Below, one piece after another: positions 34,681-42,778 of a DNA stretch of 64,000 nt. The stretch comes from Mycobacterium sp. MBM (GTDB taxonomy: Bacteria > Actinomycetota > Actinomycetes > Mycobacteriales > Mycobacteriaceae), in the NCBI GenBank assembly GCA_021648845.1, contig JAKJHY010000012.1, forward strand, positions 1 to 64,000, read 5' to 3'. Made by a program: the position numbers and the translations under genes. The notes beneath the pieces are model-generated. The model was not told the DNA's origin and did no database searches. It saw nothing but the letters and a program-made list of their open reading frames with translations. Position 1 is the first letter of the stretch; every line of letters begins with the position of its first letter.

Positions 34681-34726
34681 CGCCGAAAGTCCGGTCAATC
34701 CTGCGGGATTCACCGGACTTTCGGTG
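34681..34726. terminator. Bidirectional terminator hairpin between RDD and gluconate permease genes
   Basis: Two perfect 13-base arms, CCGAAAGTCCGGT at 34683-34695 and ACCGGACTTTCGG at 34712-34724, enclose a second stem AATCC-TGCG-GGATT (34697-34710), with a C/C mismatch between. The outer base pairs continue by a C-G and a G-T. Short T/A-rich flanks follow (TGTTTC on the right). It lies between convergent genes and would serve both. Confidence 0.9.
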
Positions 34727-34734
34727 TTTCTGCG

Positions 34735-36129
34735 TCAGATGAACAGGTCGAGCATCAACACCACGATCAGACCGGACACCGACAGCACGGTCTCCATGAT
34801 CGACCAGGACTTGATGGTCTGCCCCACGCTGAGTTTGAAGTATTCCTTGACCAGCCAGAAGCCGGCGTCGTTGACATGGGAGAAGAACAGCGAGCCCGCA
34901 CCGACCGCCAGCACCACCAGCGACACCTCACCCGAACTCATGCCCTGGACGAGACCGATCATCAGCGACGACGCGGTGATGGTGGCGACGGTGGCCGACC
35001 CGGTGGCCAGCCTGATCGCGACCGCCAGGCCCCAGGCCAGCAACATCACCGAAATGCTGGTTCCCTCGGCCAGATTCTTCAACGCCGTCCCGATTCCGGT
35101 GTCGACCAGCACCTCCTTGAAACCACCACCGGCAGCGACGATGAGGATGATCCCGGCGACCGGAGGGAGGCCGGACTCGACGCACTTGGTGATCTCGGCG
35201 CGGCTCATCCCGCCGCCGCGGCCCAGCGTCACCATGCCGACGATGACGGCGATCAGCAGGGCGATCAGCGGTGTGCCCAGGGTGTCGAAGATCTGCCGGA
35301 ACCATTGGCCCTCGTCGGCGATGAAGATGTCGACGAGCGCCTTGCCCAACATGAGCCCCACCGGCAGGAGCACGCTGAACAGCGTCAATCTGAACGACGG
35401 TCGGCGCCGCTGGTCCCCATCGGTCGGTGCATCGGCATCGAACATCTCGGGTGCGCCGACCACCACCCATTTGCCGGCCAGCTTCCCGAACAGCGGACCC
35501 GCGACGATGATCGTCGGGATGGCCACCACGACACCGAGGGCCAGCGTGAGACCGAGGTCGGCACCGAGGTATCCGATGGCCGCAAGCGGGCCGGGATGCG
35601 GTGGGACGAATCCGTGCATCGCCGAAAGCCCGGCCAACGCCGGGATCCCGACGGTGATCAAAGACAGTCCCGAGCGGCGTGCCACCAGATAGATGACCGG
35701 CATCAGCAGCACCAGGCCGATTTCGAAGAACATCGGCAGACCGATGATCGCGCCGACGAGAGCCATCGCCCACGGCAACATTCGAGGTGACGCATGCCCG
35801 ACGATGGTGTCGACGATCTCGTCGGCGCCCCCCGAATCCGCCAACAGCTTGGCGAACATCGCGCCCAGCGCAATCAGGATGCCGACACCGGCGGCGGTCT
35901 TGCCGAAACCGTTGGAGAACGAGGTGAGTACCGTCGCGAATTCCTCGCCGGCCACCACGCCCACGGTCAGGGCGCCGAAGATCAGTCCCAGGAAGGGATG
36001 CAGTTTCACCACCGTGATGAGCACGATGATCACCGCGATGCCGGCCAGGAAGGCGAGCATCAGATGCGGCGTCGACGCCACCGGTTCGACGAGCTTCGGC
36101 GGCTCCGCGAGGAAAGTCAGGGTGTTCAT
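34735..36129 (-). CDS. gntP: Gluconate permease (GntP family)
   Basis: A gluconate:proton symporter of 464 residues with 12-14 membrane segments. Family features are GILIALGAMFAKLLADSGGADEIVDTIVG near residue 80 and the signature GFVPPHPGPLAAIGYLGADLG near 172. The C-terminal part has SLFFSHVNDAGFWLVKEYF near 415, the substrate region of GntP. The ATG at 36129 overlaps the stop of the gluconokinase gene by four bases, so kinase and permease are co-translated. A strong hairpin follows the stop on the other side. Confidence 0.94.
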   Translation of the reverse strand: MNTLTFLAEPPKLVEPVASTPHLMLAFLAGIAVIIVLITVVKLHPFLGLIFGALTVGVVAGEEFATVLTSFSNGFGKTAAGVGILIALGAMFAKLLADSGGADEIVDTIVGHASPRMLPWAMALVGAIIGLPMFFEIGLVLLMPVIYLVARRSGLSLITVGIPALAGLSAMHGFVPPHPGPLAAIGYLGADLGLTLALGVVVAIPTIIVAGPLFGKLAGKWVVVGAPEMFDADAPTDGDQRRRPSFRLTLFSVLLPVGLMLGKALVDIFIADEGQWFRQIFDTLGTPLIALLIAVIVGMVTLGRGGGMSRAEITKCVESGLPPVAGIILIVAAGGGFKEVLVDTGIGTALKNLAEGTSISVMLLAWGLAVAIRLATGSATVATITASSLMIGLVQGMSSGEVSLVVLAVGAGSLFFSHVNDAGFWLVKEYFKLSVGQTIKSWSIMETVLSVSGLIVVLMLDLFI

Positions 36130-36629
36130 CGGAGCTCCAGTCCGGTTTGGGTCACGTAGTTGTCGATGATGGAATCGATGCTCTGATCGACATCGATGGT
36201 CACGCCTGCTTCGTCGTCTTCCAACGGTTCGAGAGTGTCGAATTGCGAGGCCAGCAGCGAGGCGGGCATGAAATGGCCGGGGCGGCTGGCCTGTCGGGCT
36301 CCGATCGTTTCGGGGGTCCCGCTCAGGTGCAGGAATTGCACGTCCGGGCAGTGCCTGCGGAGTTGCTCGCGGTAGCGGCGTTTCAGTGCCGAACAGCTCA
36401 TCACACCGCCGGTGGTGCAGCGCTCGGCCAGCCAGTCGCCGATGGCCTCCAGCCACGGATGGCGGTCGACATCGTCGAGCGCTTCGCCGGCAGTCATCTT
36501 CGCGATATTGGCCGGCGGGTGGAAATCATCGGCATCGGCGAACGGCGTCCGAAGCCGCTGCGCCAGCGCGGCCCCCACCGTCGACTTTCCGGACCCCGAT
36601 ACCCCCATCACCACGATTGGTGCCGCCAT
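36126..36629 (-). CDS. gntK: Gluconokinase
   Basis: Phosphorylates gluconate to 6-phosphogluconate for the pentose phosphate pathway; 167 residues, the normal size for the GntK family. The P-loop GVSGSGKST lies near residue 9, DADDFHPPANIAKM near 32, CSALKRRYREQLR near 78, and SRPGHFMPASLLASQFDTLEPLE near 116, the last being the family fingerprint. It is divergent from the GntR-family regulator at 36751. Their gap holds palindromic operator candidates, so the kinase/permease operon is probably repressed until gluconate is present. Confidence 0.96.
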   Translation of the reverse strand: MAAPIVVMGVSGSGKSTVGAALAQRLRTPFADADDFHPPANIAKMTAGEALDDVDRHPWLEAIGDWLAERCTTGGVMSCSALKRRYREQLRRHCPDVQFLHLSGTPETIGARQASRPGHFMPASLLASQFDTLEPLEDDEAGVTIDVDQSIDSIIDNYVTQTGLELR

Positions 36630-36672
36630 CTCACTCCGCTCTCCACGTGTCAGAACTCACATAGCGTGCATC

Positions 36673-36718
36673 AATAATCTGATTATTTCAAGCAAATCAC
36701 GTAAAGATCAGTTTTTAC
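36673..36718. promoter_or_regulatory. Operator candidates between gntK and the GntR-family gene
   Basis: The divergent gap (36630-36750) is strikingly AT-rich for this genome. It contains a perfect palindrome AATAATC-T-GATTATT at 36673-36687 and a second dyad GTAAA-N8-TTTAC at 36701-36718. Both lie where promoters for gntK (left) and the regulator (right) are expected. GntR/FadR-type proteins bind short dyads like these, so this is most likely the binding region of the adjacent regulator. Direct proof is lacking. Confidence 0.65.
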
Positions 36719-36750
36719 CCAGGTCAACGTAGCTATGACAGGATGTATCG

Positions 36751-37503
36751 ATGAGGTACACGCCTAATGTCAGCGCCTTGCACGAGAACGTGCTGACCGC
36801 ACTGGGCACCGCCGTGGTGTCGGGCGCATACCCGGCCGGCAGTGTCATAAACCTGGAACGGGTCAGCGCGGAACACGAGGTGTCCCGCAGCGTCGCGCGC
36901 GAGGCGGTGCGGGTCCTGGAATCGATGGGCATGGTGGCCTCGCGGCGTCGGGTGGGCATCACCATCCAGCCCGCCGAACACTGGAATGTGTTCGACCCGA
37001 GACTGATCCGATGGCGTCTGGAATCCGGCGACCGTGCCGCGCAGCTGGTCTCGCTGTCGGAACTGCGGCGTGGTTTCGAACCCGCCGCCGCCGCACTGGC
37101 CGCCCGGCGGGCGAATCCGCACCAATGCCGCATCATGGCAGCCGCGGTGTCCGATATGGTCATGCACGGGCGCGCCGGCGATCTGGACTCTTATCTGCAG
37201 GCGGACAAGGTTTTTCACCGCACCCTGCTGGAAGCCAGCGGTAACGAGATGTTCCGCGCGCTCAATGCGGTGGTGGCCGAGGTGCTGACCGGGCGCACCC
37301 ACCACGGCATGATGCCGGCCGCACCCAACCCGGACGCCATCGCGCTGCACGACGAGGTGGCGCGGGCGATCCGGCTACGCGATGAGGCCGGCGCCGAACG
37401 GGCCATGCGCGCCATCATCGACGAGGCAAAGGCGGCCGTCGCCGACGAGGCGACATCAGACACCGCCGACGAGGCGACAGGTCGGCTGTCGGCGGATGAT
37501 TGA
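36751..37503 (+). CDS. GntR/FadR-family transcription regulator of gluconate genes
   Basis: A DNA-binding repressor of 250 residues. The winged helix (10-75) contains LERVSAEHEVSRSVAREAVRVLESMGMVASRRRVG, a clear GntR pattern. The FCD ligand domain (95-225) has ELRRGFEPAAAALAA, the metal-ligand Asp in AGDLDSYLQADKVFHRTLLEASGN and His in ALHDEVARAI. The FCD domain would bind gluconate or a phosphorylated form, inferred from the gene neighbourhood. AGGATG precedes the ATG. The last codons carry a short duplicated stretch (GCCGACGAGGCGACA, twice), giving a repeated ADEAT motif at the C-terminus. Its stop overlaps the next start if TTG 37500 is used. Confidence 0.93.
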   Translation: MRYTPNVSALHENVLTALGTAVVSGAYPAGSVINLERVSAEHEVSRSVAREAVRVLESMGMVASRRRVGITIQPAEHWNVFDPRLIRWRLESGDRAAQLVSLSELRRGFEPAAAALAARRANPHQCRIMAAAVSDMVMHGRAGDLDSYLQADKVFHRTLLEASGNEMFRALNAVVAEVLTGRTHHGMMPAAPNPDAIALHDEVARAIRLRDEAGAERAMRAIIDEAKAAVADEATSDTADEATGRLSADD

Positions 37504-38390
37504 CTGTCCCGGTGAGCAGACCTTCGAGCGTCGCGCGCCGCCTGTTCGACCGGATCGAACCCGTCCACGCCGTCACCTACTTCGCACCGGAGGCACGGGC
37601 CGCCGTCGACGAGCTCGGCTACCGCGGGTTCTGGATGGGGTACTTCGCCGCCCGCTCCGCACCGCTGGGGCCGGTGGCCTCCGAAGTCGTGGCATCGATG
37701 TTCTACAACTTCGCGCCCGCGCGGGTCGCCAAGGCGCTACCGGCCGCCTGGGACATCGCCTCCCCCACAACGGTCCTGCAGCGCCGTCAGGACGCCGCGA
37801 CCGCGGCACTGCGCCGATACGGGTGCACCGATCCCGATCTGGTTGCGACCGCGGCCGACCTGATGGCCGAGGCCGCGCGTACGGCGCCCATGGCGGGACG
37901 GCCCCTGTTCGCGGCGAACCTGGCGCTGCCGTGGCCGCAGGATCCGCTGACCCGACTGTGGCACGCCGCCACCCTGTTGCGTGAGCACCGCGGTGACGGG
38001 CACAACGCGGTGCTCAGCGTGTTCGAGATCAGCGGCCGGCAGTCCAACGTCCTGCATGCCGCGGCCGACCGGGTGCCCCGGGACATGATCATGCGCAGCC
38101 GCGACTATGACGAGCAGCAATGGCAACACCACGTCGACGAACTCGCCGATCGGGGCCTGCTGGATGCCACCGGGGCACTCACCGCCGACGGCGCGGAACT
38201 GAAGGCCGAAATCGAGCAGCGCACTGACCGTCTGGCCCTCGCGGCTTTCGACGCGCTGGACGACCCGCAGCTCGACACCCTGTTCCGTGTCCTCACACCG
38301 TTGACCCGGCTGGTGGTGGCCGGCGCCGATGTCCCGGCGGCAACCCCGATGGGCCTGGACCGCAGCGATCTGGGCAACGACCGGCTCTGA
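37500..38390 (+). CDS. SCO6745-family protein (MarR-like fold, function unknown)
   Basis: A 296-residue soluble protein of an actinobacterial family I know as SCO6745-like. Marker stretches are ARRLFDRIEPVHAVTYFAPEA near residue 11, GYRGFWMGYFAARSAPLGPV near 40, and HVDELADRGLLDATGALTADGAELKAEIEQRTD near 211, a winged-helix-like segment. The middle part WPQDPLTRLWHAATLLREHRGDGHN near 145 is also conserved. Members are poorly understood; a DNA- or ligand-binding role is possible. Start codon is TTG at 37500 (with GGCGGA upstream, overlapping the GntR stop) or GTG at 37512. Confidence 0.85.
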   Translation: MTVPVSRPSSVARRLFDRIEPVHAVTYFAPEARAAVDELGYRGFWMGYFAARSAPLGPVASEVVASMFYNFAPARVAKALPAAWDIASPTTVLQRRQDAATAALRRYGCTDPDLVATAADLMAEAARTAPMAGRPLFAANLALPWPQDPLTRLWHAATLLREHRGDGHNAVLSVFEISGRQSNVLHAAADRVPRDMIMRSRDYDEQQWQHHVDELADRGLLDATGALTADGAELKAEIEQRTDRLALAAFDALDDPQLDTLFRVLTPLTRLVVAGADVPAATPMGLDRSDLGNDRL

Positions 38391-38409
38391 CCGACGGCGA
38401 CCACCGGCC

Positions 38410-38733
38410 TCAGCGCGGCGCGTACATGATGAGGCCCACCCCGAGCAGACACACCAATGCGCCGGAAACATCCCAGCGGTCCGGCCGGAACCCGTCGGCC
38501 ACCATGCCCCACACCAGCGAACCGGCGACGAACACCCCGCCGTAGGCGGCCAGCACTCTGCCGAAGTGCGCATCCGGTTGAAATGCGGCGACGAAACCGT
38601 AGGCGCCCAGCGCGATCACCCCAGCGCCGACGAACAACCACCCGCGGTGCTCGCGGACGCCCTGCCACACCAGCCAGGCGCCGCCGATCTCCAAGACGGC
38701 GGCAAGCACGAACAACACCATCGATTTCAGCAC
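38410..38733 (-). CDS. YnfA/UPF0060-family small membrane protein
   Basis: A four-helix membrane protein of about 107 residues. The family pattern is clear: [19 protein letters not shown] near the start, then [34 protein letters not shown], and [25 protein letters not shown] at the end. It is distantly related to small-multidrug-resistance pumps; a transport role is not proved. I placed the start at the GTG at 38733; the ATG at 38721 is an alternative. M. tuberculosis Rv2639c is the homologue I recall. It ends 19 bases from the SCO6745 gene, facing it. Confidence 0.92.
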   Translation of the reverse strand: MLKSMVLFVLAAVLEIGGAWLVWQGVREHRGWLFVGAGVIALGAYGFVAAFQPDAHFGRVLAAYGGVFVAGSLVWGMVADGFRPDRWDVSGALVCLLGVGLIMYAPR

Positions 38734-38764
38734 CAACACCGGTGCCAGTCTGGCATGCGGCGGG

Positions 38765-40771
38765 TCAGAGGTTGCGGTTGAACTCCAGCCAGCCGACGCC
38801 CTTTCGGCCGTCGGCGGTGGTGACCGTCGCCCAGGCGCGCGGGAACTGGCTGACCCGCCCGTCGGCGGAGGTGAGCAGCACCGGTGCGTGGCCCATGATG
38901 TCGGCATTCACCTCGATGTCCCCCGGTTGCAGCGTCAACGTGGCCGTGCTCGGCAGATCGGCCTCGTCCAAAGTGCGCTGGGCGGACACCGATTCGAGCT
39001 CGATCAGCGCCTCGCCTTCGCGCTGTGCGTAGCCGATGCCGATCGGTGCCATCCCGGGGATCCGGATGTCCACCCCATGCAGGTGGGTGCCGTCCTGCAG
39101 GTGCAGCGCGCTCCAGGTCCAGTCCATGCTCCACCAATCCCGCACCCCCCAGGAGTGGTCGCGCTGCCCGGGAACGGCGTTCAGCGGATGGTGCTGACCG
39201 TCGATGGTGGCGGTGCCCGACACGCTGCAGGCGATCTCGTAGCGTGGCGTGATCCGGTACAGGTACGGCGTACTGACCGAGACGAACTCCAGATCCAGGC
39301 CCACCTCCACGGGCCGTCCCGACGCACCGCGCAACAAACCGGCCGGATCGTCGAATGCCTCGCCGCGGGCGCGCAACGTCACCCGGTAGCGCTGCAGCGG
39401 CACGACCGCGGCCAACTCGAGGTCGAGCCGCTCGGTGCGGACCCGCGCGGGGTCGGCGGGCAACGCGGCGTGCAGGTCGTTGACCGCGACCGTCGGCATG
39501 CCGGGACCACACAGCAACGCGTTGATCCAGGCGGTGTCCTGATTCGGTATCAGGCCCAGGCGCACCCAGCCGCCGAGACCCTGTGCGGCGTCGACGAAAT
39601 CGAAGTACCAGCTCTCGTTCCACAGCGCCTCGTCGGTATGGGCGTGCGGACCCTCGTCCGTGGCGTCGGGCGTCAACGGGTCGGGTCGGGACGTGTCGGG
39701 TAGGACGGCCAGGGCATCGGTGTCCAACACGTGCGCGCAGTGGCGGGCCAGCATCGTCATGAACATCTCGTCGCCCCGCTCGGTCTGCGCGACGAGCATC
39801 GAGGACACGATCGCCATCATCACGCCGAAGAAACTCTGCCTGCGCACCCCGGCGCGCACGTCCTCCAGCGACAGCGATGAGGTGTCGCCGAGCGCCGCGT
39901 GGTAACCGCGCAGCAGCGCGTCATAGTGCGCACGGCGCACCTCGTCGGGCAGTGCACACCCGATGAAGTAGGCGAGGTCGGTGAGCGCGGGACCGCGGGT
40001 GACGGTCTGCCAGTCCACCACGGTCAGCGGTCGCTGCGCGCCGGCCTGGCCGAACAGCATGTTGTCCAGCCGGTAGTCGCCGTGCACCAGCCCCTGTATC
40101 CCGTCGGCCTCCTGTGCCAGATACGCGTCGAAGGCCTCCACCAGGCGTTCGCACACCCTTCGGTGTTCGGGGGCGATCCGGTCGCCGAAGCGGGCGGCGA
40201 ATCCCGCCCACAGCCCGCCCAGCAGCGCCTGGCTGACCGGGGCCTCGCGGTTGAGCCAGGCCGCCTGTGCGAGCCCCTCATCGCCCAGCAGCGGACCGTG
40301 TACGCGACCCAACTCCCTCACCGCCAACATCGCCTGTTCGACCGTGGCGCCGCGGATTTCGTCCCCCACCGTCGCCGGGGAGGCATCGGCCAGCAGCAGG
40401 TCGAAGGCGCCCGTCTCGGCGTCATAGGCGTGGTGGAAGCACGGTGCGAACGGTCCGGTCGATTCCCCGGTCACTCCCCCGCCCCCGGTCAAGGCCGGTG
40501 CGATCTCGGCGTAGAACCGCACCTCGCGCTCGTAGAGACCCAGCGCCAGTCCGGTCTGGCGGCTGTTCGGGTCGGCCGCAGCCACCTTGAGCACCACCGA
40601 CGCCGGTCCGGTTTCCCCGTCGGCGTAGCGCAGATGGACCCGGTAGCACTCGCTCATCTGGCCGGTGCCGATGCGCTCGAAGTGGTGTCCGGTCACCGTG
40701 CCGGCGCCCAGCACCGTGGTGAGCCGGTCGTCGGTCAGATCGGTGGGGCACTCGATGAGTTCACTGGGCAC
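38765..40771 (-). CDS. APH/ecdysteroid-kinase-like domain fused to a CrtC-like lipocalin domain
   Basis: A 668-residue fusion. Residues 1-360 form a small-molecule kinase of the aminoglycoside-phosphotransferase/ecdysteroid-kinase superfamily: [12 protein letters not shown] near 64, catalytic loop [15 protein letters not shown] near 227, and metal-binding VVDWQTV near 250. Residues 385-668 look like the mycobacterial DUF7064/7065 proteins, related to CrtC (hydroxyneurosporene synthase) lipocalin-like domains, with [20 protein letters not shown] near 530. The product probably phosphorylates a lipid-like alcohol or amine that the second domain binds; this is inference. It is the last gene of a same-strand run behind the amine oxidase (41-base gap) and the lipT-like esterase gene. 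Confidence 0.88.
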   Translation of the reverse strand: MPSELIECPTDLTDDRLTTVLGAGTVTGHHFERIGTGQMSECYRVHLRYADGETGPASVVLKVAAADPNSRQTGLALGLYEREVRFYAEIAPALTGGGGVTGESTGPFAPCFHHAYDAETGAFDLLLADASPATVGDEIRGATVEQAMLAVRELGRVHGPLLGDEGLAQAAWLNREAPVSQALLGGLWAGFAARFGDRIAPEHRRVCERLVEAFDAYLAQEADGIQGLVHGDYRLDNMLFGQAGAQRPLTVVDWQTVTRGPALTDLAYFIGCALPDEVRRAHYDALLRGYHAALGDTSSLSLEDVRAGVRRQSFFGVMMAIVSSMLVAQTERGDEMFMTMLARHCAHVLDTDALAVLPDTSRPDPLTPDATDEGPHAHTDEALWNESWYFDFVDAAQGLGGWVRLGLIPNQDTAWINALLCGPGMPTVAVNDLHAALPADPARVRTERLDLELAAVVPLQRYRVTLRARGEAFDDPAGLLRGASGRPVEVGLDLEFVSVSTPYLYRITPRYEIACSVSGTATIDGQHHPLNAVPGQRDHSWGVRDWWSMDWTWSALHLQDGTHLHGVDIRIPGMAPIGIGYAQREGEALIELESVSAQRTLDEADLPSTATLTLQPGDIEVNADIMGHAPVLLTSADGRVSQFPRAWATVTTADGRKGVGWLEFNRNL

Positions 40772-40812
40772 GATGTGAACCTAGCAGTGGCGCCGATCAC
40801 ACATGACAGGTG

Positions 40813-42726
40813 TCAACTCTGATGGCATTCCTTCGGGCTGGCGGCCACATCCAGGGCCGGGTTGCGGTCGAAGAACCCGAACGGTTTCAGCCAGAACGAC
40901 ACCACGTCCACCGGCATCACCGGCCAGTCCTCGGGCCGGGTGATGTGGTGAATGCCGAACACGTACCAGAGCACCACATCGGTGTTCTCGATCGTGCGAT
41001 TGGCCTTGGTCCATTCGCCGAGGCCGGTGTCAGCTACCGACTGGTTGACGAATTCGCCGGCCGGCCAGCGTTCCTGCGGATGATTCGGGGTCACCCACAG
41101 CGCACGACCGATGACATTGGCGCGCTGCAGCACCGGGGACTGTGCGTCGAACATCGCGGGCAGCGCTCCCGTCGGCACCAGCTTGTAGGCCGGGTGGGTA
41201 CCCAGGCCGTTGACGACGTTGGTGTTGACCACCTTCCAGGCACGCTGGGTGGAGAAGTCGACGTCCTGTTTGCCCTCCTCCTCGGTGCGCAGCGCGACAT
41301 TGCGGGTCACCAGCGACAGACCGTACGGGTTGTCCGGGCCGGTCGGCTCGGCGTAGGACTCCGACATGAACACCGTGTTGTCGGTGCCGTCGATGTCCAG
41401 GTCGAGCCGCGCCACCAGGAAATGCTGGTGGAACGGGGCATACGTGCGTTCGTCGACGAGGGTGCCGTTGGGGTTCGCCTGGCCGGCCGCCAGCGGCGTG
41501 GTGACCATGATGCCGGTCGCGCGCACCTCGCACTCGATGTTGCCGTCCTGGTAGAGCCGCCAGTAGACCAGGTATTCGTAGTTGGCGACGGTGACGTGGA
41601 ACGACAGCGTGAGCCTGCGGATCCGGCGCACCTCGGCGCCGGTGTCGTGATCGACGTGCTTCCACAGCACCGCCGCGTCTTCCTCGTGGATGCAGATCGC
41701 GTTTTTGATGACGTAAGGCTCGCCCTTGCTGTTGTGCAGCACCGCGTCGAGGTAGCGGATCTCGCCGAGGCAGTCGCAACCCAGTTCCAGGGATTGCGTC
41801 ATGAACCCCAGTCCCCACTCCCCGATATCGAATGCCGTACGCCGGTAGTGATCCACCGACGAGTCCCGGTAGGGCACAACCATCTCGGCGAAAGACATCC
41901 GGTGGGCGATGGAACGGTCCCGGTCGCCGTCCCGATAACGCACGGTGTGCAGCGTCATGCCCTCGCGGTAGTTGAAGCCGACCCGCAGTGACCAGTTCTG
42001 CCAGCGCAACAGGTTGCCGTCCAAGCTGAACGACGGCCCCTCCGGCTGGGTGATGTGCAAGGGCTTGAGCGGTTCCCTGCGCGACGCCGCACGGATGTGT
42101 TCCGGGATGTGCCGTGGTGCGTATTCGCCCATCACCGAGGGCATCTCGACGTCGACACTGTCCTCGACGCGCAACAGCTCCATGGTGTTGAGGTCGATCA
42201 CGCAGTGCAGCCCGCTGACAAGATGTGCGTACGGGTTCATCCCCGGCCCATCCTTGAGCCAGGTGTCCGACCAACCCAGCCGGCGGCCGCGGAACTCGTC
42301 GGGGATCACGGCATCCCCGTAGGTCCAGGTGTCGACGAACACCCGGTCGATATCGGTGATGCCGCGGGCGGCCAGCGCGGCGAGGAAATCGGGGTGCCGG
42401 CGCAGCATCTGGTCGCATTCGACGAACTCGTCGACGGTGAAGTTCGGTTGCACGCCGGGCACATGCGCGAACGACTCGACGCCACCGTCGGTCAGCGACA
42501 CCACACCTTTGTAAGTGGCGTTTGCGCTACGTTCGAAGCACACCACCACGGCCCGGCGCGCCGGGACGGTCCCGTCATCCTCGAACGCCGCCAGCTCGGC
42601 CTTGTCCGGTTCCGCCAGTTCGATCGACGCGTACCGCCAGCCCTGCCCGATACCGTGTTCGCGGCCCAGGATCTCGGTGACCGCGGTGAATTCGTGGGAG
42701 CCCAGCGGGTCCAGCGGGTGTGTCAT
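40813..42726 (-). CDS. Copper-containing primary amine oxidase
   Basis: Oxidises primary amines to aldehydes, releasing ammonia and hydrogen peroxide. 637 residues, normal for the bacterial family. The tyrosine that becomes the TPQ cofactor is Tyr383 in the signature VANYEYLVYW. Copper ligands are the HxH pair in FHQHFL near residue 435 and a later His in FGIHHITRPEDWP near 597. The catalytic base Asp is in FDIGEWGLG near 300. The segment FVDTWTYGDAVIP near 115 belongs to the N-terminal domains. No signal peptide, so it is cytosolic. Gap of 41 bases to the kinase-fusion gene and 52 bases from the esterase gene on the same strand. Confidence 0.96.
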   Translation of the reverse strand: MTHPLDPLGSHEFTAVTEILGREHGIGQGWRYASIELAEPDKAELAAFEDDGTVPARRAVVVCFERSANATYKGVVSLTDGGVESFAHVPGVQPNFTVDEFVECDQMLRRHPDFLAALAARGITDIDRVFVDTWTYGDAVIPDEFRGRRLGWSDTWLKDGPGMNPYAHLVSGLHCVIDLNTMELLRVEDSVDVEMPSVMGEYAPRHIPEHIRAASRREPLKPLHITQPEGPSFSLDGNLLRWQNWSLRVGFNYREGMTLHTVRYRDGDRDRSIAHRMSFAEMVVPYRDSSVDHYRRTAFDIGEWGLGFMTQSLELGCDCLGEIRYLDAVLHNSKGEPYVIKNAICIHEEDAAVLWKHVDHDTGAEVRRIRRLTLSFHVTVANYEYLVYWRLYQDGNIECEVRATGIMVTTPLAAGQANPNGTLVDERTYAPFHQHFLVARLDLDIDGTDNTVFMSESYAEPTGPDNPYGLSLVTRNVALRTEEEGKQDVDFSTQRAWKVVNTNVVNGLGTHPAYKLVPTGALPAMFDAQSPVLQRANVIGRALWVTPNHPQERWPAGEFVNQSVADTGLGEWTKANRTIENTDVVLWYVFGIHHITRPEDWPVMPVDVVSFWLKPFGFFDRNPALDVAASPKECHQS

Positions 42727-42778
42727 CGGACAAAACAACCACACCCGCAGCGGTACCGCATGCGGTTCCCGCCAACCG

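Noticed and set aside
33544..35790. 748-codon plus-strand frame across the nitroreductase, RDD and gntP genes
   Set aside because: It crosses three real genes and a strong terminator and has repetitive Arg/His/Asp composition.
37444..37490. Duplicated GCCGACGAGGCGACA near the end of the GntR-family gene as a regulatory repeat
   Set aside because: It is in frame and gives a repeated ADEAT motif in a low-complexity tail; coding slippage is a sufficient explanation.
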